Shown here one piece after another: positions 45,425 through 54,880 of a stretch of DNA of 64,000 nucleotides. The notes below the pieces were generated by a model, which was not told where the DNA came from, made no database searches, and saw nothing but the letters and a program-made list of their open reading frames with translations. Source of the DNA: Pseudomonas putida (GTDB taxonomy: Bacteria > Pseudomonadota > Gammaproteobacteria > Pseudomonadales > Pseudomonadaceae); the NCBI RefSeq assembly GCF_003228315.1, contig NZ_CP029693.1:372001-436000 (forward strand), in the 5' to 3' direction. Positions within the stretch are counted from its first letter, which is position 1; every line of letters begins with the position of its first letter. The translations under genes were made by a program, and so were the position numbers.

Positions 45425-46578
45425 TGGGCAAGCTACCTTCGGCACCTCTCTTCAGTCTTGGCTTTCGCCCGTTCTTTCTGGCGGGGGCCGCGTTTGCCGC
45501 ACTGGCGGTGGCGATCTGGGCGCTGTGGCTGTATGGCCGCTTGCCCGGTGCGCAGCCGGTGGGTGGCATGCTGGCCTGGCATCGCCATGAAATGCCGTTC
45601 GGTTTTGCCGTGGCGATCATTGCCGGGTTCCTGCTGACTGCGGTACCCAACTGGACCGGTCGGCCGGGGCTCAAGGGTTGGCCGCTGATCGGGCTGGTGC
45701 TGGTCTGGCTGCTGGCGCGGCTGGCCTGGCTGATGCCGATTCCTCCCGGGTTGCTGCTGATCCTGCAACTGCCATTGCTGCCGCTGCTGGCCGTCGTCCT
45801 CGGGCGCGACCTGATCGCTGCCGGCAAGCGCGAAAACTACCCGATTCTGTTGATGGTCTCGTTGCTGGCCGGATGTCAGGTCATGACCCTGTGCGGCATC
45901 TGGACCGACGATGCCGGCCTGCAACGTCGTGGTGTGCTGGCCGCGCTGTGGCTGGTGGGCGCGATGATGACTGTGATTGGTGGCCGGGTGATTCCGTTCT
46001 TCATCCAGCGTGGCCTGAATCGCCCGGCAGCGCCTGCGGCCAGCCCATGGCCGACCCGGATCCTGTTGGTCAGCAGCTTGCTGGCAGCGCTGAGCTTTGC
46101 CTTGGGCCTGAATGAGGTTCCCCGCCTTTGGCTGACGGCGCTGTTTGTGCTGATGAGCGGCTTGCACCTGCTGCGGTTGTGGCGCTGGCACGATCGCGGA
46201 ATGTGGCGCGTGCCGTTGTTGTGGTCGCTTTACCTGTCCTGCACCTGGCTGCTGGTCGCGGCGTTCGGCATGGCGTTGTGGCACGCCGGGTTGATGCCGC
46301 AGCAAAGTCTGGCCACTCATTCACTGGCGGTCGGTGGTGTGGGCGGGCTGGTGCTGGCGATGATTGCCCGAGTCAGCCTGGGCCATACCGGGCGCCCATT
46401 GTTGCCGTCGAAAGCAATCGTCGCGGGGTTTGCCCTGGTGCTGCTGGCAGGCCTGTCACGGGTGTTGCTGGTGCCGTTTTCCGGAATTGGCCTGGGCTTG
46501 TCGGCGGTGCTTTGGTGTGCGGCGTTCGGTCTGTTCCTGCTGCGCTATACCGACATGCTGCTTAAACCACGGGCATAG
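45424..46578 (+). CDS. nnrS: NnrS-family membrane protein
   Basis: A 384-residue inner-membrane protein with about 12 helices. NnrS proteins carry haem and copper and protect cells from nitric oxide stress. The conserved LSLGFRPFFLAGAAFA start and the WHRHEMPFGFAVAIIAGF segment with the potential haem/metal histidines are seen, and SLGHTGRPL, with another His, lies near the C-terminus. It shares a 1-bp overlap with ppyR. Expression from the sigma-54-like promoter with three NorR-type sites upstream fits a role in the NO response. Confidence 0.9.
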   Translation: MGKLPSAPLFSLGFRPFFLAGAAFAALAVAIWALWLYGRLPGAQPVGGMLAWHRHEMPFGFAVAIIAGFLLTAVPNWTGRPGLKGWPLIGLVLVWLLARLAWLMPIPPGLLLILQLPLLPLLAVVLGRDLIAAGKRENYPILLMVSLLAGCQVMTLCGIWTDDAGLQRRGVLAALWLVGAMMTVIGGRVIPFFIQRGLNRPAAPAASPWPTRILLVSSLLAALSFALGLNEVPRLWLTALFVLMSGLHLLRLWRWHDRGMWRVPLLWSLYLSCTWLLVAAFGMALWHAGLMPQQSLATHSLAVGGVGGLVLAMIARVSLGHTGRPLLPSKAIVAGFALVLLAGLSRVLLVPFSGIGLGLSAVLWCAAFGLFLLRYTDMLLKPRA

Positions 46579-46593
46579 ACACCCATCCCCCCT

Positions 46594-46681
46594 GTGGGAG
46601 CGAGCTTGCTCGCGATGGCGGTTCAATATTCAACATTGATGTTGATTGAGCCACCGCTATCGCGAGCAGGCTCGCTCCTAC
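46594..46681. repeat. REP doublet 21 (family A, 42-nt loop)
   Basis: Loop with ATTCAACATTGATGTTG, shared with doublet 1 some 46 kb away. Confidence 0.95.
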
Positions 46682-46786
46682 AGGTCCGTGGTGCACACAC
46701 ATTTTTTGACCGGTGGTCGATAGAGTTCGGCCTGCCAGGCAAATTGGACTTAGCTGAAGGAATAGCCCGGGCGTATGCACCCCGCT

Positions 46787-46875
46787 GTAGGAGCAAAGCT
46801 TGCTCGCGATAGCGGTGGATCAGTGTCACTGATGTTGAATGTGCGGACGCCATCGCGAGCAAGCTTTGCTCCTAC
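46787..46875. repeat. REP doublet 22 (hybrid core, 41-nt loop)
   Basis: Units read GTAGGAGCAAAGCTTGCTCG..., a core intermediate between families A and B. The last unit ends 24 bp before the iorA start. Confidence 0.93.
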
Positions 46876-46898
46876 AATAACGACGGCGGAACTTCGCA

Positions 46899-47354
46899 AT
46901 GCTGACCCTCAATATCAATGGCAAGGACCAGGAACTGGATGTCCCCGCGGACATGCCGTTGCTGTGGGTCCTGCGCGATGTCGCGCACCTGACCGGGACC
47001 AAGTTCGGCTGTGGCATGGCCCAGTGCGGCGCTTGTACCGTGCATGTCGACGGTGCACCGCTGCGGTCCTGCATCACACCTGCCACGGCCGTGGCCCATG
47101 GCCAGAAAATCCTCACCATCGAAGGCCTGTCGCTGGACGGTTCGCACCCGGTGCAAAAAGCCTGGGCCGAGCTGGATGTGGTGCAGTGCGGCTACTGCCA
47201 GTCCGGGCAGATCATGTCGGCGGCGGCCTTGCTGGCGAAGATCCCGCAGCCGACTGACAGCGATATCGATCAGGCGCTGTCGGGCAATATCTGCCGCTGC
47301 GGCACCTATCCCAGAATTCGCGCCGCGGTCAAACGCGCGGCGCAACTGGTTTGA
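46899..47354 (+). CDS. iorA: [2Fe-2S] subunit of isoquinoline 1-oxidoreductase-type molybdoenzyme
   Basis: A 151-residue small subunit with two [2Fe-2S] clusters, of the xanthine oxidase family. Cluster ligands: [17 protein letters not shown] and a later single Cys in RSCITP form the plant-type cluster; QCGYCQSGQ and [12 protein letters not shown] form the second. It passes electrons from the molybdenum site to the periplasmic or membrane chain. The stop overlaps the large-subunit start by 1 bp. The real substrate (isoquinoline, aldehyde or another N-heterocycle) is not established. Confidence 0.93.
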   Translation: MLTLNINGKDQELDVPADMPLLWVLRDVAHLTGTKFGCGMAQCGACTVHVDGAPLRSCITPATAVAHGQKILTIEGLSLDGSHPVQKAWAELDVVQCGYCQSGQIMSAAALLAKIPQPTDSDIDQALSGNICRCGTYPRIRAAVKRAAQLV

Positions 47355-49528
47355 TGGCCATGAACGCTCTCAATCCGCTGTCTCGTCGTGGTTTTCTGAA
47401 AGGTAGCGCCGTATTGGGCGGCGGGCTGGTGGTGGCGTTTGTCATTCCCGGCGCACATCGTTTTGCCCTTGGCGCGGAGAACGAAGGCAGTGTGTTCGCA
47501 CCCAACGCCTTCCTGCGCATCGGCAATGACAACAGCGTCACGGTGCTGTTGGGGCATTCGGAAATGGGCCAGGGCATCTGGACCGGCCTTACCATGTTGA
47601 TTGCCGAAGAGCTTGACGCCGACTGGTCGAAGATCCGTGTCGAACATTCCCCGGCCTCTGCCAGGGACTATGGGCTTCCCGGGTTTGGCGGCATGCAGAT
47701 CACCGGCGGCTCGACCTCGACCTGGATGGAGTTCGACCGCTACCGCCAAGCCGGCGCGGCGGCCCGGATGATGTTGGTCGAGGCGGCGGCCAAGCGCTTC
47801 AACGTCGCGCCGTCGACGATTCGCACCGAGTCCGGCGTGGTGATTGCCGGCGACCAGCGCGCCAGCTACGGCGAACTGGCCGATGATGCCGGCAAGCTGC
47901 CGGTGCCGGATCCTGCTTCGATCAAGCTCAAGGAGGCCAAGGACTGGACGATCATCGGCAAACCCACCAAGCGCCTGGACACGCCGGAGAAAATCACCGG
48001 CCGCGCGAAGTTCGGCATGGACGTGCAGTTCGACGGTCTGCTGACGGCAATGGTCGCCCGTCCGCCGGGGTTCGGTGGCAGCGTCAAATCCTTCGAGGGT
48101 GCCCAGACGCTGGCCATTCCGGGCGTGCGCAAAGTGGTGCAGGTGCCGACCGGCGTGGCGGTGATCGCCGATCATTATTGGGCGGCGAAATTGGGGCGCG
48201 ATGCATTGCACGTGGAATGGGACCTGGGGCCGAATGCCGGGCTCGACAGTCAGAAACTGCTGGAGAGCTTTCGCAAACTCGCGGCTACTCCGGGCCTGCC
48301 CGCCAGTCAGGCCGGTGATGCCAAGGCCGCATTGGCCAAGGCGACCAAAACCATCGACGTCGAGTACAGCGTGCCGTACCTGGCTCACGCGCCCATGGAG
48401 CCGCTCAATTGCACGGTGAAAATCACCCAGGACAAATGCGAGATCTGGACCGGTACGCAGTTCCAGACCCTGGACCAGATGATCGCCGGGAAAATCACCG
48501 GGCTCAAACCCGAGCAGGTCGAGATCCACACCGAATTCCTCGGTGGTGGTTTCGGTCGGCGGGCCAACCCGACCTCGGATTTCGTTGCTGAAGCGGTGCA
48601 GGTCGCCAAGGCTGCCGGCGCGCCGGTGAAAACCGTGTGGGCACGGGAAGATGACATCCGTGGCGGTTATTACCGCTCGGCATTTTTGCATCAGGCGCGG
48701 ATCGGGCTGGGGCCGGATGGCCTGCCGATGGCGTGGAAGCATGTACTGGTCGGCCAGTCGATCATGGCCGGCACTTCGCTTGAGGCGGCGATGGTCAAGG
48801 ACGGCATCGACAAGACCTCGGTGGAGGGTGTGGCGGACAGTCCCTACCTGGAAGACCTGGCGGACCATCAGGTCCAGCTGCATTCGCCGAAAACCGGGAT
48901 CAGCGTGCTCTGGCTGCGTTCGGTGGGGCATACCCATACCGCGTTCGTCATGGAATCGCTGATCGACGAACTGGCCACGGCGGCGGGCAAGGATCCGGTG
49001 GAGTACCGAAGAACCCTGCTCAAGAATCATCCGCGGCATCTGGGTGTGTTGAATCTGGCGGTGGAGAAGGCCAACTGGAAGGCGCCGTTACCGGATGGCC
49101 ATGCCCTGGGTGTCGCGGTGCATGAATCCTTCGGCAGTTATGTGGCGCATGTTGCCGAGGTCTCCCAGGACAATTTGGCTATTCGCGTGCATCGGGTGGT
49201 GTGTGCGGTGGACTGCGGGATCGCGGTCAACCCCAAGAGCATCGGGGCGCAGATGGAGTCGTGCATCGCCTTCGGCCTGGGCTTCACCTTGCACAGCAAG
49301 CTGACGATCAGGGACGGGCAAGTGGTGCAGTCCAACTACCACGATTACCAGGTGCTGCGGCTGCATGAGATGCCGGTGGTCGAGGTGCACATCCTGCCCA
49401 GCAGCGAGAAGCCCGGTGGCATCGGCGAGGCCGGCGTGCCGCCCACGGCGCCGGCGGTGGCCAACGCGGTGTTCGCCCTGACCGGGCAACGCCTGCGGGA
49501 ACTGCCGCTGCAACTGTCGGGGGTGTGA
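47354..49528 (+). CDS. iorB: Molybdopterin-binding subunit, IorB-like, Tat-exported
   Basis: A 724-residue large subunit. The N-terminus has a twin-arginine signal (LSRRGFLKGSAVLGGG followed by a hydrophobic stretch), so the enzyme is exported folded to the periplasm. The molybdopterin domain is seen with GHSEMGQGIWTGL, GGGFGRRANPTSDF, and the C-terminal GGIGEAGVPPTAPAVANAV, whose Glu (GEAG) is the expected catalytic base. It forms a heterodimer with IorA and lacks an FAD subunit; electrons must go to the dihaem cytochrome encoded just downstream. Which compound it oxidises is unknown. Confidence 0.92.
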   Translation: MAMNALNPLSRRGFLKGSAVLGGGLVVAFVIPGAHRFALGAENEGSVFAPNAFLRIGNDNSVTVLLGHSEMGQGIWTGLTMLIAEELDADWSKIRVEHSPASARDYGLPGFGGMQITGGSTSTWMEFDRYRQAGAAARMMLVEAAAKRFNVAPSTIRTESGVVIAGDQRASYGELADDAGKLPVPDPASIKLKEAKDWTIIGKPTKRLDTPEKITGRAKFGMDVQFDGLLTAMVARPPGFGGSVKSFEGAQTLAIPGVRKVVQVPTGVAVIADHYWAAKLGRDALHVEWDLGPNAGLDSQKLLESFRKLAATPGLPASQAGDAKAALAKATKTIDVEYSVPYLAHAPMEPLNCTVKITQDKCEIWTGTQFQTLDQMIAGKITGLKPEQVEIHTEFLGGGFGRRANPTSDFVAEAVQVAKAAGAPVKTVWAREDDIRGGYYRSAFLHQARIGLGPDGLPMAWKHVLVGQSIMAGTSLEAAMVKDGIDKTSVEGVADSPYLEDLADHQVQLHSPKTGISVLWLRSVGHTHTAFVMESLIDELATAAGKDPVEYRRTLLKNHPRHLGVLNLAVEKANWKAPLPDGHALGVAVHESFGSYVAHVAEVSQDNLAIRVHRVVCAVDCGIAVNPKSIGAQMESCIAFGLGFTLHSKLTIRDGQVVQSNYHDYQVLRLHEMPVVEVHILPSSEKPGGIGEAGVPPTAPAVANAVFALTGQRLRELPLQLSGV

Positions 49529-49529
49529 G

Positions 49530-50111
49530 ATGAAACGCCATCACTGGATTCTCGGAACGCTGATCCTGGTGTGCCTGTTCATCTATGCCACCGAGTTGTT
49601 CGCCGATGACAAGGAGGCGCTGAAGGCTTTCGACACCGTGCAGCAGGTCTTCCAGAGCCCCCGTTGCCAGAACTGCCATATCCCGGGTGATTCGCCGTTA
49701 CAGTTCGATGCCGGAAAACCCCACGCGATGAACGTGGTGCGTGGCATGGACGGCAAGGGTGCTGCGGGTTTGCCCTGCGCCACGTGCCATGCCGAGGCCA
49801 ATCCACCGGCCAGTTACGGCCCGGCGGCGCCACCGGGTGCACCCCATTGGAGCCTGCCGCCAGCCGCGCACAAGATGGCCTGGATCGGCCTGCCACCCGA
49901 CAGGCTGTGCAACATGATCAAGGATCGCGCGAGCAACGGCGATCGTGATTTCGCTGCGCTGATCAAGCATGTCAGCGAAGACAAGCTGGTGCTGTGGGGC
50001 TGGAATCCGGGGGGCAATCGCGCACCGGTGCCGGTGCCGCACGATGTTTTTGTCACGCAATTCAAGCTGTGGGCTGACGCCGGAGGGCCGTGTCCGGTGG
50101 CCGGTACATGA
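49530..50111 (+). CDS. Periplasmic dihaem cytochrome c-type protein
   Basis: A 193-residue secreted protein with an N-terminal signal or anchor (HHWILGTLILVCLFIYATEL). Two haem c motifs are visible: CQNCH near residue 50 and CATCH near residue 90. A later unpaired Cys lies in LCNMIKDRA. It starts 1 nt after the large-subunit stop, so it belongs to the same transcript and is probably the electron acceptor of the IorAB enzyme. I do not recognise a named family beyond that association. Confidence 0.8.
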   Translation: MKRHHWILGTLILVCLFIYATELFADDKEALKAFDTVQQVFQSPRCQNCHIPGDSPLQFDAGKPHAMNVVRGMDGKGAAGLPCATCHAEANPPASYGPAAPPGAPHWSLPPAAHKMAWIGLPPDRLCNMIKDRASNGDRDFAALIKHVSEDKLVLWGWNPGGNRAPVPVPHDVFVTQFKLWADAGGPCPVAGT

Positions 50112-50184
50112 CCATCGGTCAATGAATTCGGAGTCAAACCCGCAATCGAGGACTCTAAAACTATAACCAAGAAGGGAGAATCCG

Positions 50185-50757
50185 ATGCTGACCTCAGGCA
50201 AACCGCACAAGACACGCGTATGTGCAGGGACGCCGCAACACGAACGCGAACTGCTGCGCGATCTGGCCCGCAAGGCCGAGCAAGAGTTGATCGGCGTGCA
50301 GATGGCGAGCATGGATGAATTGACGTTGTTACCCAACCGGCATGGCTTCATCGCCCTGGCCCAACTGGGGCTCGACGCCTGTCAACGATTGGGCCGGCCA
50401 GCGACGCTGCTGTTTTTCAATCTTGAAGAGTTCAAGCGCATCAACTACCTGTTCGGTCGATCCGAGGGCGATCACGCGCTGAAAACCTTCGCCGATGTGC
50501 TGAGCATCGGCTTCAGGGAAAGCGACGTGATTGGCCGGCTGGAAGGCGCCACCTTCGTTGCCTTGCTCACTGGCTCGTGCGGCGTGGATGTCGCGGCGAT
50601 CAAGGCGCGGCTGGAGGAGATGCTCGATGAGCGCAATACCATGAAGCATCGCGGGTATGGGATTCGCTTCAGCATTGGGCAGGTCGAGCATGATCCCGGG
50701 CAGCATGAGACGGTGGAGGAGTTGTTGGTGGAGGCTGAGCGGGTGTTGGGCCGTTGA
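50185..50757 (+). CDS. GGDEF-domain protein with degenerate active site
   Basis: A 190-residue soluble protein consisting of one GGDEF-fold domain. The family start is clear (DELTLLPNRHGFIALAQLG), but the FFDxDxFK metal motif is FFNLEEFKRIN, and the GGDEF signature itself has become EGATF in IGRLEGATFVALL. Both acidic residues that hold Mg-GTP are thus missing or changed, so no diguanylate cyclase activity is expected. It could still bind c-di-GMP or GTP or act in regulation. There is no sensor domain. GGGAG precedes the start at 50185. It is separated from the cytochrome gene by 73 bp. Confidence 0.85.
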   Translation: MLTSGKPHKTRVCAGTPQHERELLRDLARKAEQELIGVQMASMDELTLLPNRHGFIALAQLGLDACQRLGRPATLLFFNLEEFKRINYLFGRSEGDHALKTFADVLSIGFRESDVIGRLEGATFVALLTGSCGVDVAAIKARLEEMLDERNTMKHRGYGIRFSIGQVEHDPGQHETVEELLVEAERVLGR

Positions 50758-50781
50758 TACTGCGGTGTTTGGACTGCCCCC

Positions 50782-50854
50782 ATCGCGAGCAGGCTCGCTC
50801 CCACAATGAGCTTTGTGAATACACATCCACTGTGGGAGCGAGCCTGCTCGCGAT
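50782..50854. repeat. REP doublet 23 (family A, 27-nt loop)
   Basis: An ATCGCG-first pair in the convergent gap between the GGDEF and VOC genes. Both units have the CCCAC/GTGGG variant. Confidence 0.95.
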
Positions 50855-50875
50855 GGGGCCATTGCAGGCGACACC

Positions 50876-51301
50876 CTATTTGGCAAACAACTGCCCAATA
50901 TCCTTGAACGCCTTGAACTCCAGCGCATTGCCGCACGGATCAAACAGAAACATCGTCGCCTGTTCCCCGACCAACCCCTGAAAGCGGATACCCGGTTCGA
51001 TCACGAAGCGGGTTTCCAGCGATTTCAAGCGTTCGGCCAGCGCTTCCCATTCCGCCATCCCCAACACCACACCGAAATGCGGCACCGGTACGTCATGGCC
51101 GTCCACCGCGTTGGTGTGGGCGGCTTCCTGCGAGGCGTTTTTCGGCGCCAGGTGGATCACCAGTTGATGGCCAAAGAAGTTGAAATCGACCCAGTGATCG
51201 CTGGAGCGGCCTTCTTCGAGGCCGAACACGCTGCCGTAGAAGTGTCGGGCGGCGGCCAGGTCATATACCGGGATGGCGAGGTGGAAAGGGGACAGTTGCA
51301 T
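50876..51301 (-). CDS. VOC-family (glyoxalase/dioxygenase-like) protein
   Basis: A 141-residue protein with the VOC fold. It begins [20 protein letters not shown], with His at position 7, continues [18 protein letters not shown] and [16 protein letters not shown], and ends [13 protein letters not shown], where the Glu is the usual last metal ligand. The metal set (His, His, Glu) therefore looks complete. It is divergent from the LysR gene at 51415, a common arrangement for a regulator and its target. The reaction is unknown. Confidence 0.86.
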   Translation of the reverse strand: MQLSPFHLAIPVYDLAAARHFYGSVFGLEEGRSSDHWVDFNFFGHQLVIHLAPKNASQEAAHTNAVDGHDVPVPHFGVVLGMAEWEALAERLKSLETRFVIEPGIRFQGLVGEQATMFLFDPCGNALEFKAFKDIGQLFAK

Positions 51302-51414
51302 CAGGTATGCCTCGGTTCTCAGGAGATTCTGGTCAGTCTAGCGCTATATTTTTCGATTGAATGACGATAGTTTTTGTGGCGAGCAAGAATAATTTCGATC
51401 AATCGAGGGTCGTC

Positions 51415-52275
51415 ATGCTGCGAGAACTGAAGACTTTCATCGCCGTGGCCCGCTACGGCACTTTCGCTGCGGCGGGTATGCACATCGGCCTGACGCAGTC
51501 GGCGGTCAGTGCGCAGATTCGCAATCTGGAGCAGGCGTTGGGCATCCGTCTGTTCGATCGTACCGGGCGTCAGGCGCTGCTCAATGCGTCTGGACAGCGG
51601 GCGTTGCCGATGGCCAGGGAGATGCTGGAGATCTTCGGTCGCATGGCGATCAGCGATGATGTCAGTGAGTACCGGGGCGAGTTGAAGATTGGCGCGGTGG
51701 CCACGGCGCAGACTGGCCTGCTGCCTCAGGCGCTGTTGCGTTTGCGTCAGCAGGCGCCTCGGCTGGAGCCGAAACTGGTGCCCGGTGTGTCGCTGAACCT
51801 GCTGAGTCAGGTGGACACCGGGGAAGTGGACCTGGCCATCATGATCAAGCCTCCGTTCGAGTTGCCCAAGGAGCTGTCGGCCCAGGTTATTCGCCGTGAA
51901 CCGTTTGTGCTGATCGTGCCCATGGACCTTGAGGGCGAGGAGCCGCTAAAGATACTCGCCGAGCATCCCCATGTGCGCTACGACCGCAACTCATTCGGCG
52001 GGCGCCTGGTGACGCGGTTTCTGCGTGAGCAGCAGATTGACGTGCAGGTGGCGCTGGAGCTGGATGAACTTGAGGCCATTGTGAAAATGGTCGAGTGCGG
52101 GTTGGGTGTTTCGCTGTTGCCGCAAGCCGGGTTGTGGCTGGAGCATGGGGCGAAGGTCAGGGTGATCCGGTTGGGGGAACTGACGTTTTACCGGGAAATG
52201 GTGCTGTTGCAGCGCTATAGCCAGCGGCAGCAGCCGATTCAGCAGTTGTTTGCCGAATGTCTGAACACCGTATAA
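51415..52275 (+). CDS. LysR-family transcriptional regulator
   Basis: A 286-residue regulator. The helix-turn-helix at about 1-60 reads LRELKTFIAVARYGTFAAAG, then LTQSAVSAQIRNLEQALG. The effector domain includes YRGELKIGAVATAQTGLLPQ and VECGLGVSLLPQAG. MLRELKTF at 51415 is the natural start, after GAGGG; the frame is open 18 codons earlier. It is divergent from the VOC gene with about 113 bp between, so it is probably its regulator. It ends before REP doublet 24 and the bidirectional terminator. Confidence 0.88.
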   Translation: MLRELKTFIAVARYGTFAAAGMHIGLTQSAVSAQIRNLEQALGIRLFDRTGRQALLNASGQRALPMAREMLEIFGRMAISDDVSEYRGELKIGAVATAQTGLLPQALLRLRQQAPRLEPKLVPGVSLNLLSQVDTGEVDLAIMIKPPFELPKELSAQVIRREPFVLIVPMDLEGEEPLKILAEHPHVRYDRNSFGGRLVTRFLREQQIDVQVALELDELEAIVKMVECGLGVSLLPQAGLWLEHGAKVRVIRLGELTFYREMVLLQRYSQRQQPIQQLFAECLNTV

Positions 52276-52279
52276 CCCT

Positions 52280-52377
52280 GTAGGAGCGAGCCTGCTCGCG
52301 ATGGACGTTAACGATAACGAGGGAAGCCTGACACCCCGTGGCGTTCTCGGGTTCATCGCGAGCAGGCTCGCTCCTAC
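52280..52377. repeat. REP doublet 24 (family A, 52-nt loop)
   Basis: A very regular member of the class; loop GGACGTTAACGATAACGAGG... with GACACCCCGTGGCG. Confidence 0.95.
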
Positions 52378-52412
52378 AGTGGATGGTGTCGTGCGTTAAA
52401 TCGCAGGCACAA

Positions 52413-52438
52413 AAAACCCGCCAATCAGGCGGGTTTTT
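52413..52438. terminator. Bidirectional terminator between the LysR gene and fabI
   Basis: Stem ACCCGCC (52416-52422) with GGCGGGT (52428-52434), with A-run on one side and T-run on the other, so it ends transcription from both sides. Confidence 0.92.
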
Positions 52439-52454
52439 ATTGGCTAACCGAAGA

Positions 52455-53249
52455 TCACTCTTCGATGTTGCCCATGGCGGTGGTGTTGAAGCCGCCGTCC
52501 ACGTACATGATTTCGCCACTGATGCCGGATGCCAGGTCCGAGCACAGGAACGCGCCGGCGTTGCCGACTTCTTCGATGGTGACGTTGCGACGCAGCGGGG
52601 TTTGCGCTTCGTTGGCAGCCAGCATCTTGCGGAAGTTCTTGATGCCGGAAGCGGCCAGGGTGCGGATCGGGCCTGCCGATACGGCGTTGACGCGGGTGCC
52701 TTCCGGGCCCAGGGAGCCGGCCAGGTAGCGTACGCCAGCTTCCAGGGAAGCCTTGGCCATGCCCATCACGTTGTAGTTCGGCATGGTGCGCTCGGCGCCC
52801 AGGTACGACAGGGTCAGCAGGCTGCCGTTGCGGCCTTTCATCATGTCGCGACCGGCCTTGGCCAGGGCCACGAAACTGTAGGCGCTGATGTCGTGAGCGA
52901 TGCGGAAACCGTCACGGGTGGTGGCTTCGGTGAAGTCGCCGTCCAGTTGGTCGCCCGGGGCGAAGCCGACGGAGTGCACGATGCAGTCCAGGCCGTCCCA
53001 CTTCTTGCTCAGCTCTTCGAAAACCTTGGCGATTTCTTCATCGCTGGCCACGTCGCACGGGAAGCACAGCTCAGGGCTCGAACCCCAGCCTTGTGCGAAT
53101 TCTTCGACACGACCCTTGAGTTTGTCGTTCTGATAAGTGAAGGCAAGCTCAGCGCCCTCGCGATGCATGGCGGCGGCGATGCCGGATGCGATGGACAGCT
53201 TGCTGGCGACACCGACGATCAGTACGCGCTTACCGGCGAGAAAACCCAT
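52455..53249 (-). CDS. fabI: Enoyl-[acyl-carrier-protein] reductase (NADH), FabI
   Basis: A 264-residue SDR-related enzyme of fatty acid synthesis that reduces trans-2-enoyl-ACP with NADH; target of triclosan. The N-terminus [20 protein letters not shown] is typical. The catalytic set Tyr149, Tyr159 and Lys166 ([20 protein letters not shown]) corresponds to E. coli Tyr146, Tyr156 and Lys163. GAGGAG precedes the start at 53249. It lies 19 bp downstream of the npp transporter genes in the same direction, so it may be partly co-transcribed with them. The terminator at 52413 follows it. Confidence 0.97.
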   Translation of the reverse strand: MGFLAGKRVLIVGVASKLSIASGIAAAMHREGAELAFTYQNDKLKGRVEEFAQGWGSSPELCFPCDVASDEEIAKVFEELSKKWDGLDCIVHSVGFAPGDQLDGDFTEATTRDGFRIAHDISAYSFVALAKAGRDMMKGRNGSLLTLSYLGAERTMPNYNVMGMAKASLEAGVRYLAGSLGPEGTRVNAVSAGPIRTLAASGIKNFRKMLAANEAQTPLRRNVTIEEVGNAGAFLCSDLASGISGEIMYVDGGFNTTAMGNIEE

Positions 53250-53268
53250 GTGTTGCTCCTCTTTCAGG

Positions 53269-54879
53269 TTATTGCGCAGTTTCCGGAGCCAGGAAGGCGG
53301 CTTCCAGTAACTGCTGTGTATACGGATGTTGGGGGGCGGCAAAAATGCTTTGCGCGTCTCCCTGTTCGACCACTTGGCCATGCTTGACCACCATCAGCTG
53401 GTGGCTCAGCGCCTTGACCACAGCCAGGTCATGGCTGATAAACAGATACGTCAGGTTGTACTTGGTTTGCAGTGAACGCAAAAGCTCCACCACTTGGCGT
53501 TGTACGGTGCGGTCCAGGGCCGAAGTCGGCTCGTCCAGCAAAATCAACGCCGGTTTTAGCACTAATGCCCGGGCAATGGCGATTCTCTGCCGTTGCCCGC
53601 CGGAAAATTCGTGGGGGTAGCGGTTCCGGGTTTCCGGGTCCAGACCTACCTCCTTGAGTGCCGCAATAATCGCTTGTTCCTGTTCCGCCTCGGTGCCGAT
53701 CTTGTGAATCCGCAGGCCTTCGCCAACGATCTGGCTCACGCACATCCGTGGGCTCAGGCTGCCGAACGGGTCCTGGAACACCACCTGCATCTCGCGACGC
53801 AGTGGCCTGACCTGTTGTTGCGTCAGGCAGTCTAGCTGTTTGCCTTCAAAACGGATCGCACCTTGGCTGGCGATCAACCGCAGGATCGCCAGACCCAGGG
53901 TCGACTTGCCGGACCCGCTTTCGCCCACAATCCCCAGGGTCTGGCCCTGGGGCAGGTTGAAGTTGATGCCGTCCACCGCCTTGACGTAATCCACCGTGCG
54001 CTTGAGCAGGCCCTTTTTGATCGGAAACCAGACCTTGAGGTCCTCGACCGACAGCAGCGGCGGCCCTATTTCATTGGTCGCCGGCGTCCCGCTGGGCTCC
54101 GCTGCCAGCAGGATCCGGGTGTACGGATGCTGCGGCGCGCGAAACAATTCTTCACACGATGCCTGTTCGACGATGCAACCGCGCTGCATGACACATACGC
54201 GATGCGCAATTCTTCGCACAAGGTTCAAATCGTGGCTGATCAGCAGCAAGGCCATGCCCAGGCGGGCCTGTAATTCCTTGAGCAATTCGAGGATTTTCAG
54301 CTGAACCGTCACATCCAGCGCGGTGGTTGGCTCGTCGGCAATCAGCAATTCCGGCTCGTTGGCCAGCGCCATGGCGATCATCACCCGCTGGCGCTGGCCG
54401 CCGGACAATTCATGGGGCAGGGCCTTGAGGCGTTTCTCGGGCTCGGGAATGCCGACCATTTCCAGCAGTTCGAGGGTGCGCTTGGTTGCGACCTTGCCGA
54501 CCAGACCCTTGTGGATGCCCAGCACCTCGTTGATCTGCTTCTCGATCGAGTGCAGCGGATTGAGCGAGGTCATCGGCTCCTGGAAGATCATCGCGATCCG
54601 GTTGCCGCGGATGTGGCGGATGGTTTTCTCTTTCAGGTTCAGCAGATTCTGCCCGGAATACTCGATGGTGCCCGACGGATGCCGGGCGAGCGGGTAGGGC
54701 AGCAGGCGCAGGATCGAGTGCGCGGTCACTGATTTGCCCGAGCCGGACTCACCCACCAGCGCCAGGGTTTCGCCACGCTTGATGTCGAAGCTGACGTTCT
54801 CGACCACCCGCTGGCTGTGTGCGCCGACGACGAATTCGACGGCGAGGTCGCGCACTTCGATCAGATTGTCCTGATTCAT
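53269..54879 (-). CDS. nppD: ABC transporter ATP-binding protein, NppD/YejF-like (double ATPase)
   Basis: A 536-residue protein with two fused ABC domains (about 5-260 and 285-530). Walker A motifs are GESGSGKS at about 43-50 and again in the second half; signatures are LSGGQRQRV and FSGGQRQRI; Walker B motifs are LLIADEP and LILLDEP. It energises the peptide importer made of NppB and NppC. E. coli YejF is the equivalent in microcin C uptake; in P. aeruginosa NppA1A2BCD takes up peptidyl nucleoside antibiotics and small peptides. The start at 54879 overlaps no gene but is 1 nt after the nppC stop. Confidence 0.93.
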   Translation of the reverse strand: MNQDNLIEVRDLAVEFVVGAHSQRVVENVSFDIKRGETLALVGESGSGKSVTAHSILRLLPYPLARHPSGTIEYSGQNLLNLKEKTIRHIRGNRIAMIFQEPMTSLNPLHSIEKQINEVLGIHKGLVGKVATKRTLELLEMVGIPEPEKRLKALPHELSGGQRQRVMIAMALANEPELLIADEPTTALDVTVQLKILELLKELQARLGMALLLISHDLNLVRRIAHRVCVMQRGCIVEQASCEELFRAPQHPYTRILLAAEPSGTPATNEIGPPLLSVEDLKVWFPIKKGLLKRTVDYVKAVDGINFNLPQGQTLGIVGESGSGKSTLGLAILRLIASQGAIRFEGKQLDCLTQQQVRPLRREMQVVFQDPFGSLSPRMCVSQIVGEGLRIHKIGTEAEQEQAIIAALKEVGLDPETRNRYPHEFSGGQRQRIAIARALVLKPALILLDEPTSALDRTVQRQVVELLRSLQTKYNLTYLFISHDLAVVKALSHQLMVVKHGQVVEQGDAQSIFAAPQHPYTQQLLEAAFLAPETAQ

Positions 54880-54880
54880 T

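Larger units (their letters stand above)
46579..46898. other. 320-bp gap with two successive REP doublets
   Basis: Between nnrS and iorA stand two REP doublets (21 and 22) separated by about 105 bp. No ORF with a ribosome site was found. The promoter of the iorAB genes must lie here, or between the doublets, but no boxes could be assigned. Confidence 0.65.
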
